IMG/VR virus record: IMGVR_UViG_3300025684_000074
Coordinates: 1-22,750 of that record
From: a virus
DNA: 22,750 nucleotides
Strand: one strand, 5' to 3'
The notes under the pieces are model-generated. The model was not told where the DNA came from, made no database searches, and was given only the letters and a program-made list of their open reading frames with translations. Each line of letters begins with the position of its first letter. The stretch's first letter is position 1. Below are positions 7,573 to 15,483 of this stretch, piece by piece. The position numbers were made by a program, and so were the translations under genes.

Positions 7573-7842
7573 ATGTTAGAAGTAAAGAAATTTTATGGAA
7601 CATGGTGCGGGCCTTGTAAAGCATTAGCACCAACTATTGAAAAGTTGAAGCAAGCACATACTGATGTTAGATTCGAAGATATCGATGTTGATGTTGATTT
7701 TGAAGCTGCATCTAAATACGGAGTTCGTAGTATTCCATTGGTAGTTATTGAAAAGGATGGACAAGAGGTACAGCGTTTTGCTGGACTTCAATCAGAAATG
7801 GCATATAATAACGCAATCAATGAATTGAAAAAGGTAGGATAA
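7573..7842 (+). CDS. Thioredoxin-like protein
   Basis: 89-residue thioredoxin fold with the classical WCGPCK active site (residues 11-16), the cis-proline region RSIPLVVI (about 52-59), and a C-terminal helix. It is shorter than E. coli thioredoxin (108 aa), lacking the first beta strand and helix, like compact phage thioredoxins/glutaredoxins. Placed directly after nrdA, it most likely re-reduces the C588/C591 pair of the reductase. The stop overlaps the next ATG by one base. Confidence 0.92.
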   Translation: MLEVKKFYGTWCGPCKALAPTIEKLKQAHTDVRFEDIDVDVDFEAASKYGVRSIPLVVIEKDGQEVQRFAGLQSEMAYNNAINELKKVG

Positions 7843-8045
7843 TGCCAATACTAAGAGGTCAGTCTCATCCGTCATCAAAGTTGACAGATGAGCAGGTTAT
7901 ACAAATAAGAAAGTTATGGAAAATGGGACACCGAAATGTTCGAGTAATGGCTCGAAACAATAAGTGTTCCTCAGCCAATATTCTTAGGATTGTACGAAAT
8001 GAAACTTGGACACATCTAAATGAATTTTGGTCTGGTAGTTTATGA
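7842..8045 (+). CDS. Small basic HTH DNA-binding protein
   Basis: 67-residue basic protein. Residues 13-56 (from SKLTDEQV through NETW) resemble the small helix-turn-helix module often found attached to phage HNH and GIY-YIG homing endonucleases, here with no nuclease domain. It starts by a one-base overlap with thioredoxin and ends in an ATGA overlap with the first Mom-like gene, so it is co-translated with both. Possible roles are a regulator of the Mom cassette or a remnant of a homing endonuclease; the intact overlaps argue for a functional gene. The specific function is unknown. Confidence 0.7.
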   Translation: MPILRGQSHPSSKLTDEQVIQIRKLWKMGHRNVRVMARNNKCSSANILRIVRNETWTHLNEFWSGSL

Positions 8046-8803
8046 AAGAAAATAAGATATACTGCGATACATCAAAGTTATCCATTAGACCTATAACTAA
8101 ATCGGTAGCGAAAGATATCATTGTTAACAACCATTATAGTGGATTGTGGACAAAGGTATCTTACGCTATCGGTTTATTCACTTCAGAGGTTGAAGAACAT
8201 CCTTTCTTCCAAAATGTAGAAGAAAAACTAATTGGAGTTGCCTGTTATGGAGACCCAATTGGTAGAAGTGCTGGACAATCCATCACTCCCTTATTAGAAA
8301 GAACCGAAGTATTGGAACTAACCCGATTATTTGTATTCGATGGGTATGGTTCAAACATTGAGAGTTGGTTCTTATCTCAAACTTTCGATTGGTTAAGAGA
8401 AAACGCTTCCCACATCAAAGGACTTATATCGTATTCAGACCCCAAAGTTGGACATAACGGAACAATTTACCAAGCAACTAATTGGTTGTATCAAGGTAAC
8501 AAATTGAGATTCAACGATAGTTGGGATTTCAGATGGGAAGAAGATGGTGAATGGCATCACGGAAGAACTTCCTATGTGAAGTTTGGGACAAATGACCCGA
8601 AAGAAATCCAAAAGATGATATCAACTCCCTTTTGGATAAAGAAATCACCCAGAAAACACCGATATGTGTACATCTTATCAAAGGGTGGTGAACGAAGAAA
8701 ACTAATTAAAACATTAAAGCACCCAACACTCCCTTATCCAAAGGAAAGTGAAGAATTTGTAGATGAAATCCACAAATTAGAACCAATCAATTTGGATAAT
8801 TAA
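8042..8803 (+). CDS. Mom-like DNA adenine modification protein, copy 1
   Basis: 253 aa, similar in pattern to phage Mu Mom, a GNAT-fold enzyme that converts adenine in DNA to an N6-modified form protecting phage DNA from restriction. Shared features: NHYS (30-33), LIGVACYGDP (63-72), LELTRLFV (91-98), GYGSNIES (101-108), and an SYSDPKVGH segment (130-138) followed by GTIYQATNW (140-148). Family-specific C-terminal motifs KHRYVYIL (205-212) and LKHPTLPYPK (225-234) are shared with copy 2. It overlaps the HTH gene by 4 nt. A recognisable promoter (TTTG at 8791) begins inside its 3' end. Family call from motif memory; the chemistry in this phage is not known. Confidence 0.8.
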   Translation: MKENKIYCDTSKLSIRPITKSVAKDIIVNNHYSGLWTKVSYAIGLFTSEVEEHPFFQNVEEKLIGVACYGDPIGRSAGQSITPLLERTEVLELTRLFVFDGYGSNIESWFLSQTFDWLRENASHIKGLISYSDPKVGHNGTIYQATNWLYQGNKLRFNDSWDFRWEEDGEWHHGRTSYVKFGTNDPKEIQKMISTPFWIKKSPRKHRYVYILSKGGERRKLIKTLKHPTLPYPKESEEFVDEIHKLEPINLDN

Positions 8804-8822
8804 AATATTTTTCGTATATTTG
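8791..8822 (+). promoter_or_regulatory. Bacteroidota-type promoter for 52-aa/Mom copy 2 pair
   Basis: TTTG (8791-8794, inside the end of Mom copy 1), 20-nt spacer beginning GATAATT and ending TTTTTCG, TATATTTG (8815-8822). Predicted start near 8827, about 14 nt before the ATG at 8841. It would let Mom copy 2 be expressed independently of copy 1. Confidence 0.75.
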
Positions 8823-8840
8823 TTTATTAAATAGATTGAC

Positions 8841-8999
8841 ATGACTGAATCGGAAGAAATCGAAGGAATCCTAATTGAAGCATCAGCATATAACCTCCGT
8901 ACTGAGGTAATGGAATGGGCTGTAAAGGAATTAAAAGAAAACCCAAAAATGCGGAGAGTTGATGCATATCACTTAGCATTTAATGAGTGGGTAAAATAG
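8841..8999 (+). CDS. 52-aa helical protein, unknown function
   Basis: Open frame of 52 codons starting directly after a good promoter and ending with TAG immediately before the ATG of Mom copy 2 at 9000, so the two are tightly linked. It reads as an acidic N-terminus followed by helices (EVMEWAVKELKE, then DAYHLAFNEWV). No Cys, membrane segment or catalytic motif is seen. I have an impression of similar short proteins scattered in phages but cannot name a family. Promoter placement and codon use like its neighbours support it as a real gene. Confidence 0.72.
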   Translation: MTESEEIEGILIEASAYNLRTEVMEWAVKELKENPKMRRVDAYHLAFNEWVK

Positions 9000-9803
9000 A
9001 TGAAAGAAGAAGGAAAACACTATGTAGATGCAAATAGGGTAAGCGTAGCTCCTATTGCAAAATCTATCGCTAAAGATATGATTATCAAAAAGCACTACAC
9101 TCATGCTTGGACAGCATGTAGATATGCTTTGGGTATCTATCATCAAATGGATGAAAACGATGTATTTGGTAATGATAAGCAATTAGTTGGAGTAGCAGTA
9201 TATGGTTTCCCAGTTGGGGCTAAGGCATCCACCTCAGTTTGTGAAGGATTAACCAAAGATAACATCTTAGAACTTACCCGTTTGTATGTAGATGATGGAT
9301 ATGGTTCAAACATCGAAAGTTGTGCAATAGGTAAAACTTTCCAATGGTTAAAAGAAAACGATACCAACATCAAAGTTTTACTTTCTTACGCTAACAACGG
9401 ACAGGGGCATGTTGGTGGAATCTATAAGGCAACCAATTGGATTTATCAAGGTTTGAACACGGATATTGCGCTCATGCCAAATTGGGGTATCTCTCTATCT
9501 AATGACCCATACGATTGGATTCATAGTAGGACAGTTTACAATAATTGGGGTAGTGGTAACTTAGAACATCTACGAAGAGAAATTGGAAAGCAGGGTTATA
9601 CTGAATTTTGGAGAAGAGAAGAACCACCAAAACATAGATACATTCAGATTCTTGCTCAGAACAAAAAGGAAAAGAAAGATTTGATGAAACGATTAAAGCA
9701 CCCAATACTTCCTTATCCAAAAGAACTAAACGATTACAATACTGAAATCGTACACCATACAACATACGCACCGGAAGAATCAAACGAAATAAATTTTTGG
9801 TAA
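9000..9803 (+). CDS. Mom-like DNA adenine modification protein, copy 2
   Basis: 267 aa, a diverged paralog of the gene at 8042. Conserved points: KHYT (31-34, for NHYS in copy 1), LVGVAVYGFPVG (62-73), ELTRLYV (91-97), GYGSNIES (100-107), SYANNGQGH (129-137) with IYKATNW (141-147), HSRTVYNNWG (175-184), KHRYIQIL (211-218) and LKHPILPYPK (232-241). Similarity runs the full length, pointing to duplication followed by substantial divergence. The start ATG directly follows the TAG of the 52-aa gene. Two copies may modify different sequence contexts or form a heteromer. The tail after 241 is unique to this copy. Confidence 0.8.
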   Translation: MKEEGKHYVDANRVSVAPIAKSIAKDMIIKKHYTHAWTACRYALGIYHQMDENDVFGNDKQLVGVAVYGFPVGAKASTSVCEGLTKDNILELTRLYVDDGYGSNIESCAIGKTFQWLKENDTNIKVLLSYANNGQGHVGGIYKATNWIYQGLNTDIALMPNWGISLSNDPYDWIHSRTVYNNWGSGNLEHLRREIGKQGYTEFWRREEPPKHRYIQILAQNKKEKKDLMKRLKHPILPYPKELNDYNTEIVHHTTYAPEESNEINFW

Positions 9804-9827
9804 ATCCAAATATTTTTTGTATATTCG
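9796..9827 (+). promoter_or_regulatory. Bacteroidota-type promoter for 607-aa gene
   Basis: TTTG (9796-9799), 20-nt spacer beginning GTAAATCC and ending TTTTTTG, TATATTCG (9820-9827; one mismatch to TAnnTTTG). Overlaps the end of Mom copy 2. Predicted start near 9832, about 26 nt before the ATG at 9858. Confidence 0.65.
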
Positions 9828-9857
9828 TAAAACATTAAAACTCATAAACCATAAAAG

Positions 9858-11681
9858 ATGAAATTAATTGACAAGTTAAAAGAATTTGTAGAGAGTGGTA
9901 AAAGACACAAAATCATTACCGCAACCATCTCTGAAATTAGAGAAATCTTCAAACCTAAAGAGGATGTTCCAGCAGTATTTAAGATTCAGTTTTACATCTT
10001 TAACTCTGTATGGAATCGTATTCCTAACTTTGGTATTTCTTCTGTATTAGAAGATAAATTGAAATACGCAATCAAAATTGGTAGTGGTATTTCTTCGTAT
10101 AACCAACTTCCAATTTCTTGGATTGAGGATAGGGTTTTCAAACTTAAAAACTTCCTAATGAAAGATAGGGGACACATCACTACTTTGGTGTGTTGGTTGT
10201 ATTCGGAGAAGTTTTCAATTACAGCCTTTGAAAAAATTGTTGATAAACTAATCACCGAATACAAAGCAGTTGATGATTGGAAGAAAGATTTTTCAGTTTC
10301 ACATACTGTTTCCATCTTAGAAGAAGTTCAATCTTACATTGAAGAATCAAAGAACCAACAAAAGAAAGTTGGAACTAAGAAGTCAGACCAGAAACTTTCT
10401 ATTCAGATGATTTGTGAGAATGTTCCATCATTTGGTGAAACCCTTAATGATTTTGAAGTAAGTATTGAGGTTCGTAGAGAAAGTATCTATGTTCATATGT
10501 TGGAGATTTTAGCACTTAATAATACTTTCAATAAATGGATTGAATATCAGAAAGCGTTCCTTGCTTTTGTTGGTAAGGTAATGAGAAAAGATGGGTCTGA
10601 TAACTACTTTAGAGATATTCTTAATATTGAAGCAATCCGAAACCACATTGATACTCTGAACACATTTGTGGGTAATTCTAAGATTGCAATTTTCTCATCA
10701 GCAATCGCTTCTTACAAACGAAAGGTATCCGAATATAGTGAAATCATCCCTATGAGGTTTTTGGGATTACGAAAGTTGACTACCTTTGATAAGAGAGGTT
10801 CATATTACTACTCATCAACCGAAAGTAATATTGAAGAACAGTTGATGGCTTTACACACCAATGGTGTTACTGAAGCTGAGGCTAAATTAGAGTTGACAAT
10901 TATGAATCAAATCGCTGATAATGTGGCTTGGGATTCATATGAAGAGAAACGAAAAGAACTATTGGGTTCACAACCTGATAAGTTAAACACTACCAATTTA
11001 GCAGATGCCTCATTGGGTAAAGAAGATTTCGGTATGGCTTGTGTGGATGCTGTAATGGAATTGAGAGCATCTCTACCACATATGGGTGATAGAAAATCGG
11101 AAAAACAAATCAACCTATTGGTTACTGATTTTGTAAATGGTTTGATTGCACAAATGGAAGAGGTGGTTGATGATGAAACTCTTTTTAATGTTGGGGCTAC
11201 TATGGATAACCGATTCCAAAAGTTGATTCTACCAACTTACATCAAACTTAAAGATACATACACATCAGAAACTCCAACCGATAATAAACAAACAATTTAC
11301 GAAACCCTACTTAACGAACTTAAACCATTCCTAAACGGACAGACTAAGTTCAAAGTAATGAAGTTTACAGCTGAATCTTACAAAGAACCTGAAGTTACTA
11401 CGATTGACTTTGGAACAAATAAACGAGGTGAAGCTGGTTTGGATTTGGGACAGAGAAAACAAAGTATGGGGTACACCATTCAGAATTGTATTGTTCAGCA
11501 AAAACACCACAACCGCTCTGAAAATGATGTTGACCACAATATTTCAAATGTGGATTATTGGAAGTGGTATTCTAAAGCTAACTTTGAGTTGGTTATGAAG
11601 AATCAACAACACTTTATCTCAATTGGTGAGTTTAGTGTTTTGGCTGATGCACACACATTAAATAACATTTTTAACGCATAA
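9858..11681 (+). CDS. Large protein of unknown function with possible degenerate HNH tail
   Basis: 607 aa, not recognised as a whole. Residues 1-500 are mostly helical and Lys/Glu-rich with no transmembrane segment, signal peptide, Walker or nuclease motif visible. The C-terminal part (about 527-560) has GLDLGQ, then MGYTIQN, then KHHNRSEND, a spacing like the C-terminal half of phage HNH endonucleases (LDRI, KGYxxxN, then N about 10 residues on). The zinc-binding Cys pairs and a clear first catalytic His are absent, so if it is HNH-derived it is degenerate. It has its own promoter. It sits between the Mom cassette and a glycosyltransferase, which would fit a DNA-modification or structural role, but no function can be assigned. 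Confidence 0.6.
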   Translation: MKLIDKLKEFVESGKRHKIITATISEIREIFKPKEDVPAVFKIQFYIFNSVWNRIPNFGISSVLEDKLKYAIKIGSGISSYNQLPISWIEDRVFKLKNFLMKDRGHITTLVCWLYSEKFSITAFEKIVDKLITEYKAVDDWKKDFSVSHTVSILEEVQSYIEESKNQQKKVGTKKSDQKLSIQMICENVPSFGETLNDFEVSIEVRRESIYVHMLEILALNNTFNKWIEYQKAFLAFVGKVMRKDGSDNYFRDILNIEAIRNHIDTLNTFVGNSKIAIFSSAIASYKRKVSEYSEIIPMRFLGLRKLTTFDKRGSYYYSSTESNIEEQLMALHTNGVTEAEAKLELTIMNQIADNVAWDSYEEKRKELLGSQPDKLNTTNLADASLGKEDFGMACVDAVMELRASLPHMGDRKSEKQINLLVTDFVNGLIAQMEEVVDDETLFNVGATMDNRFQKLILPTYIKLKDTYTSETPTDNKQTIYETLLNELKPFLNGQTKFKVMKFTAESYKEPEVTTIDFGTNKRGEAGLDLGQRKQSMGYTIQNCIVQQKHHNRSENDVDHNISNVDYWKWYSKANFELVMKNQQHFISIGEFSVLADAHTLNNIFNA

Positions 11682-11690
11682 TTTTGCGTT
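11673..11690 (+). other. Hairpin spanning the stop codon of the 607-aa gene
   Basis: AACGCA (11673-11678) pairs perfectly with TGCGTT (11685-11690), loop of six bases containing the TAA stop. The following bases are pyrimidine-rich but not a T-run, so it is at most a weak terminator. Confidence 0.35.
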
Positions 11691-11714
11691 TACTTCCTCT
11701 ACCATGTATGTATA
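11683..11714 (+). promoter_or_regulatory. Doubtful promoter upstream of glycosyltransferase
   Basis: TTTG (11683-11686), 20-nt spacer ending in TG, then TATGTATA (11707-11714), which keeps only TA at the start and two of four TTTG positions. The spacer lacks the T-rich stretch seen in the clear promoters. The gene could instead be read from the 9796 promoter. Confidence 0.2.
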
Positions 11715-11739
11715 TGTGTAGAAACATTAAAAATAAAAT

Positions 11740-12858
11740 ATGAGAGTATTAGTAATACCAAATTACACAAACTTTGGGATGGCAAAGGACATCAATAGGG
11801 ATTCGTTTCTATTGGTGTTCAAATCCTTTTTAGATAACACACAAATTGGTAAAGAGTGGGAGTGGATTCTACCTTACCCTGATTTGAATAATCATCCGGG
11901 TATCATCAATCAGTTTGAATATCCGAATGTTACTTTACTTAAAATGGAAGGGTTAGATTGCTTTCCACCTAAAATGAGGGTAGATTATCCTCATAAAGTA
12001 TTTGAACGAATTATAGACAAATACAATGGTGAATTTAATCTAATCTGGTCACATTTGCCTGAGTGGACTAACGAATTCAAAATTACCCGTATCTACAACA
12101 AAACCCAACCAATCATTGGATATTGCCATTGGTGGGAAATTAAAGATAATGGTGCTAGAGATGATAACTCCTTTTGGAGAAATATCAAAGGTATGTTACA
12201 AATGAAAGTTTGTGGTGTGAATTCACAATGGGTAAAAGATTTGGTTATCAAAAGAGCAAGTGAAACATTCCAACCACATATCATTGAGAAGTTGGAAGAG
12301 ATTATCCAACCTTGGTATTTAGGCTGTGATTCAGCAACACCAACCGGTGAATACGATGATAAAACAATCGTATTTAACCATAGAGAAGGTGTGTACACTG
12401 GTTCAGATTGGTTCTTTGAAACTATGGATGAGTTGTGGAAAGAAAGACAAGATTTCAAAGTTTACACTTCACTAAAGGATATGGGTAAACCATATACCAA
12501 ATACATTGGACATGCTGATAGAGATGTATATTTGAATCAGTTATCCAAAGCACATTTTGGTGTAGGAACTTTTCAAGGTTATTCAGCATGGAGTATGAGT
12601 GCAACTGATGGATTGAGTAGAGGTGTTCCATATCTACTACCAAATGATTTTTGTTACCCTGAAATGGTTGGTAAAGATTACCCACTACTTTATAATGGTA
12701 AGAAAGAGTTCAAAGAAATGGTTGTAAAATTATTGGATGGTGATATCCAAAGGCCCGATGTAACTCACATTGCAGAATCATTACTATGGGAACATCAACT
12801 TAAAAGTTGGAAGATAGAAGAGAACTTTATTAATAACGCAAGAAAATCCTTTGATTAA
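11740..12858 (+). CDS. GT-B-fold glycosyltransferase
   Basis: 372 aa. The N-terminus starts directly with a Rossmann strand (RVLVIPNYTNFG). The C-terminal half has the layout of GT4-like donor-binding domains: VFNHREG (211-217), VYTSL (241-245), LSKAHFGVGTF (268-278), then ATDGLSRGVPYLLP (288-301), which corresponds to the acid-x-small residues-G-P segment of the family; D290 takes the place of a Glu. It would transfer a sugar from a nucleotide-sugar donor. The acceptor cannot be read: modified DNA bases, virion proteins or host glycans are all possible. No DNA base hydroxymethylase is visible in the window. Cytoplasmic; no membrane segment. Confidence 0.75.
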   Translation: MRVLVIPNYTNFGMAKDINRDSFLLVFKSFLDNTQIGKEWEWILPYPDLNNHPGIINQFEYPNVTLLKMEGLDCFPPKMRVDYPHKVFERIIDKYNGEFNLIWSHLPEWTNEFKITRIYNKTQPIIGYCHWWEIKDNGARDDNSFWRNIKGMLQMKVCGVNSQWVKDLVIKRASETFQPHIIEKLEEIIQPWYLGCDSATPTGEYDDKTIVFNHREGVYTGSDWFFETMDELWKERQDFKVYTSLKDMGKPYTKYIGHADRDVYLNQLSKAHFGVGTFQGYSAWSMSATDGLSRGVPYLLPNDFCYPEMVGKDYPLLYNGKKEFKEMVVKLLDGDIQRPDVTHIAESLLWEHQLKSWKIEENFINNARKSFD

Positions 12859-12880
12859 TCGGATATTTTTTGTATCTTTG
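12850..12880 (+). promoter_or_regulatory. Bacteroidota-type promoter for DNA polymerase
   Basis: TTTG (12850-12853, inside the end of the glycosyltransferase), 19-nt spacer beginning ATTAATC and ending TTTTTTG, TATCTTTG (12873-12880). Predicted start near 12885, about 13 nt before the ATG at 12898; the leader is only A and T after that. Confidence 0.8.
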
Positions 12881-12897
12881 TAACAAATAAATAATAA

Positions 12898-15417
12898 ATG
12901 GCGTATCAAAACTGCTACTATCAGCGAGAGAAGAATTTAGTTCATATTTGGGATGACCGTCAAGGTTATCGTTCATTTCCCTACACCCGTTATGCTTATG
13001 AAAAAGCTACTAATGGTGAATACACAACTCTTTATGGTGATAAAGTAACTAAGATTTACAAATACACAAAAGATGATGTAAATTTGTTTGAATCCGATGT
13101 ACCTGAAACCACACGAGTTTTGGTTGATACCTATACGGATTCAGATTTGCCATCCGAAGGACACGTGATTCTTACATACGATATTGAGTGTGAGATGGAG
13201 AGTGGATTACCAAATCCAGAAGAAGCTAAGAATGAATTAACATCCATCGGTTTGCATGATTCCGCTACCAATCAATATTGGGTATTGGTAATGGATAAGA
13301 AAGGTGAGATGATTGAAAAGAAAACCGATAAAGCAATCGTAATCCCATTCAAACATGAGGAGGATATGTTGATGAAATATTTGGAGTTGTATGAATACAT
13401 CAACCCAACTATTGTAACGGGATGGAACATCGATTACTTCGATACTCCTATGTTATACAATCGTATCAAACGATTGTTGGGAGAACGCCATGCAAATCGT
13501 TTATCACCAATTGGTGAGTGTTTCTGGTCACCATATCGTAAACGATACTTTATGGCTGGTGTTTCTTATTTGGACTACCTTTCACTTTATAAGAACTTTA
13601 CTTATTCGGAATTAGATTCATATCGATTAGATTCGATTGCTCAAAGAGAGTTGGGTAAGGGTAAGATTGAATACGATGGAAATTTGGATATCCTCTTCAG
13701 AGATGATATTGAAAAGTTCATTGAGTATAACTTGGTGGATGTGGAGTTGGTAGTTGAGTTTGACCAAAAACTTCAGTTCATTGATACCGCTAGAGGTATC
13801 TGTCACGCTGGGCATGTTCCTTATGAAGATTTCGTTTACTCTTCAAAGTATTTGGAGGGGGCTATGTTAACTTATCTAAAACGAAAAGGTATCGTAGCAC
13901 CTAACAAACCTGCGGATAGACAAGAACGAATGCAGGCACTTAGGGATAACAATGAAGAGAAGTTCATTGGGGCATATGTAAAAGCACCTATTGTTGGAAA
14001 GTATGAATGGATTTATGATTTGGATTTAACATCTCTATATCCATCCATCATTATGAGTATCAACATCTCACCTGAAACCAAAGTTGGAAAGATTGAAGAT
14101 TGGGATGCTCAGAAATTTATCAAAGGTGAGGTAGCTGAATATAGAGTTGGTGATAATTATATAACCAAAGATAACTTACAAAAGTTATTGGAGAAAAGTA
14201 AATACTCAATCGCTTCCAATGGTGTAATGTATAGAACCGATAAGCCAGGTTGTATTCCTGATATTTTGGACTTGTGGTTCTCACAAAGGGTTGAATTTAG
14301 AAAGTTGGAAAAGAAGTATGGAGATGAGGGAGATAAAGAAAAATACGCATTCTATAAGAAACGTCAGTTGGTTCAGAAGATTCTACTTAACTCTCTTTAT
14401 GGTGTGCTTGGTCTTCCTGCCTTTAGGTTCTATGATGTTGATAATGCTACCGCTGTTACCACAACGGGACAGACGGTTATTAAGAGCACAGCTGATATGG
14501 CTAACATCAAATACAATAAGGAGCTTAATACTCCTAATGCTGACTCTAACATATACATTGATACTGATTCGGTATTTTTCTCCGCAGTTCCCCTTTTAGA
14601 CCATCGTAAACCTAATTGGAAAAACGAAGAGCAAGATGTAATTGCTGGTTATGTGAATGAGATTGCTGGTGAAATGCAAGATTACCTAAATAATTTCTAT
14701 GATATCTTAGGTAAGAAAGTATTCAACATTGATAAACACCGATTTGAGATTAAGAAGGAATTCGTATCCAAAGCTGGTATTTGGATTGCTAAGAAACGAT
14801 ACGCTCAATGGATTATTTCAGATAATGGTGTACCTGTTGATAAGTTGGATGTAAAAGGATTGGATGTTGTTCGTTCTTCATACCCAGCCGCATTCCGTAA
14901 GTTTATGGGTGAGGTTTTGATTGAAATCCTTAGAGGTGATACGGAAGAGCAACTTACCAATAAAGTATATGATTTCAAAAAAGATTTGGTAAATATGGAT
15001 GTGGTAAAGATTGCTAAAGCTGGGGCAGTGAAAGAACTATCCAAATACCTACCAAAGAAAAAGGAACAAACTGCAATGTTCCAATTCAAAAGTGGAACTC
15101 CGGCTCACGTAAAAGCAGCAATTGCATACAACCAACTACTAACCCACTTTGGGTTGGATAAACAATATGAACCACTAAAAGATGGTGATAAGATTAAATG
15201 GGTGTATTTGAAACAAAATCCATATGGTTTGGATGGTGTAGCTATGAATGGTTACAATGACCCAAAGGAAATTATGGATTTGGTAACTACCTACATTGAT
15301 TATGATAAAATCTTTGAAAGAGAACTCCTAAAGAAATTGGAAGATTTCTACGGAGCATTAAATTGGGGTGAAGTTTTATCCTCAACCAAAACGGCTGAAA
15401 AGTTTTTCGCATTTTAA
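12898..15417 (+). CDS. DNA polymerase, family B (T4 gp43-like)
   Basis: Replicative polymerase with 3'-5' proofreading. Exonuclease motifs: DIE (95-97), NIDYFD (177-182) and Y277 with D281 (YNLVD). Polymerase motifs: A, DLTSLYPSII (376-385); B, K494 with NSLYG (498-502); C, YIDTDS (553-558). All catalytic acids are present: D95, E97, D179 and D281 for the exonuclease, D376 and D556 with D558 for polymerisation. The C-terminal end is aromatic (KFFAF), which could serve as a clamp-binding tail as in T4 gp43. At 839 aa it is a little shorter than T4 gp43 (898 aa). It has its own strong promoter and is followed by the clamp gene, with no intron, intein or split seen. Confidence 0.97.
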   Translation: MAYQNCYYQREKNLVHIWDDRQGYRSFPYTRYAYEKATNGEYTTLYGDKVTKIYKYTKDDVNLFESDVPETTRVLVDTYTDSDLPSEGHVILTYDIECEMESGLPNPEEAKNELTSIGLHDSATNQYWVLVMDKKGEMIEKKTDKAIVIPFKHEEDMLMKYLELYEYINPTIVTGWNIDYFDTPMLYNRIKRLLGERHANRLSPIGECFWSPYRKRYFMAGVSYLDYLSLYKNFTYSELDSYRLDSIAQRELGKGKIEYDGNLDILFRDDIEKFIEYNLVDVELVVEFDQKLQFIDTARGICHAGHVPYEDFVYSSKYLEGAMLTYLKRKGIVAPNKPADRQERMQALRDNNEEKFIGAYVKAPIVGKYEWIYDLDLTSLYPSIIMSINISPETKVGKIEDWDAQKFIKGEVAEYRVGDNYITKDNLQKLLEKSKYSIASNGVMYRTDKPGCIPDILDLWFSQRVEFRKLEKKYGDEGDKEKYAFYKKRQLVQKILLNSLYGVLGLPAFRFYDVDNATAVTTTGQTVIKSTADMANIKYNKELNTPNADSNIYIDTDSVFFSAVPLLDHRKPNWKNEEQDVIAGYVNEIAGEMQDYLNNFYDILGKKVFNIDKHRFEIKKEFVSKAGIWIAKKRYAQWIISDNGVPVDKLDVKGLDVVRSSYPAAFRKFMGEVLIEILRGDTEEQLTNKVYDFKKDLVNMDVVKIAKAGAVKELSKYLPKKKEQTAMFQFKSGTPAHVKAAIAYNQLLTHFGLDKQYEPLKDGDKIKWVYLKQNPYGLDGVAMNGYNDPKEIMDLVTTYIDYDKIFERELLKKLEDFYGALNWGEVLSSTKTAEKFFAF

Positions 15418-15449
15418 TTTGGTAATGTGAGAAATAATTCGTATATTTG
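15418..15449 (+). promoter_or_regulatory. Bacteroidota-type promoter for sliding clamp
   Basis: TTTG (15418-15421, right after the polymerase stop), 20-nt spacer beginning GTAATG and ending ATTCG, TATATTTG (15442-15449). Predicted start near 15454 gives a 30-nt A-rich leader. It would also drive the downstream DUF4338 and clamp-loader genes, which have no clear promoter of their own. Confidence 0.78.
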
Positions 15450-15483
15450 TAAACAATTAAAAAATAAACACTAAAAGTAAATT

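Noticed and set aside
7842-8045. Small HTH gene as a broken homing endonuclease
   Set aside because: The frame is intact with exact start/stop overlaps on both sides and no leftover nuclease sequence nearby, so a functional stand-alone protein is more likely.
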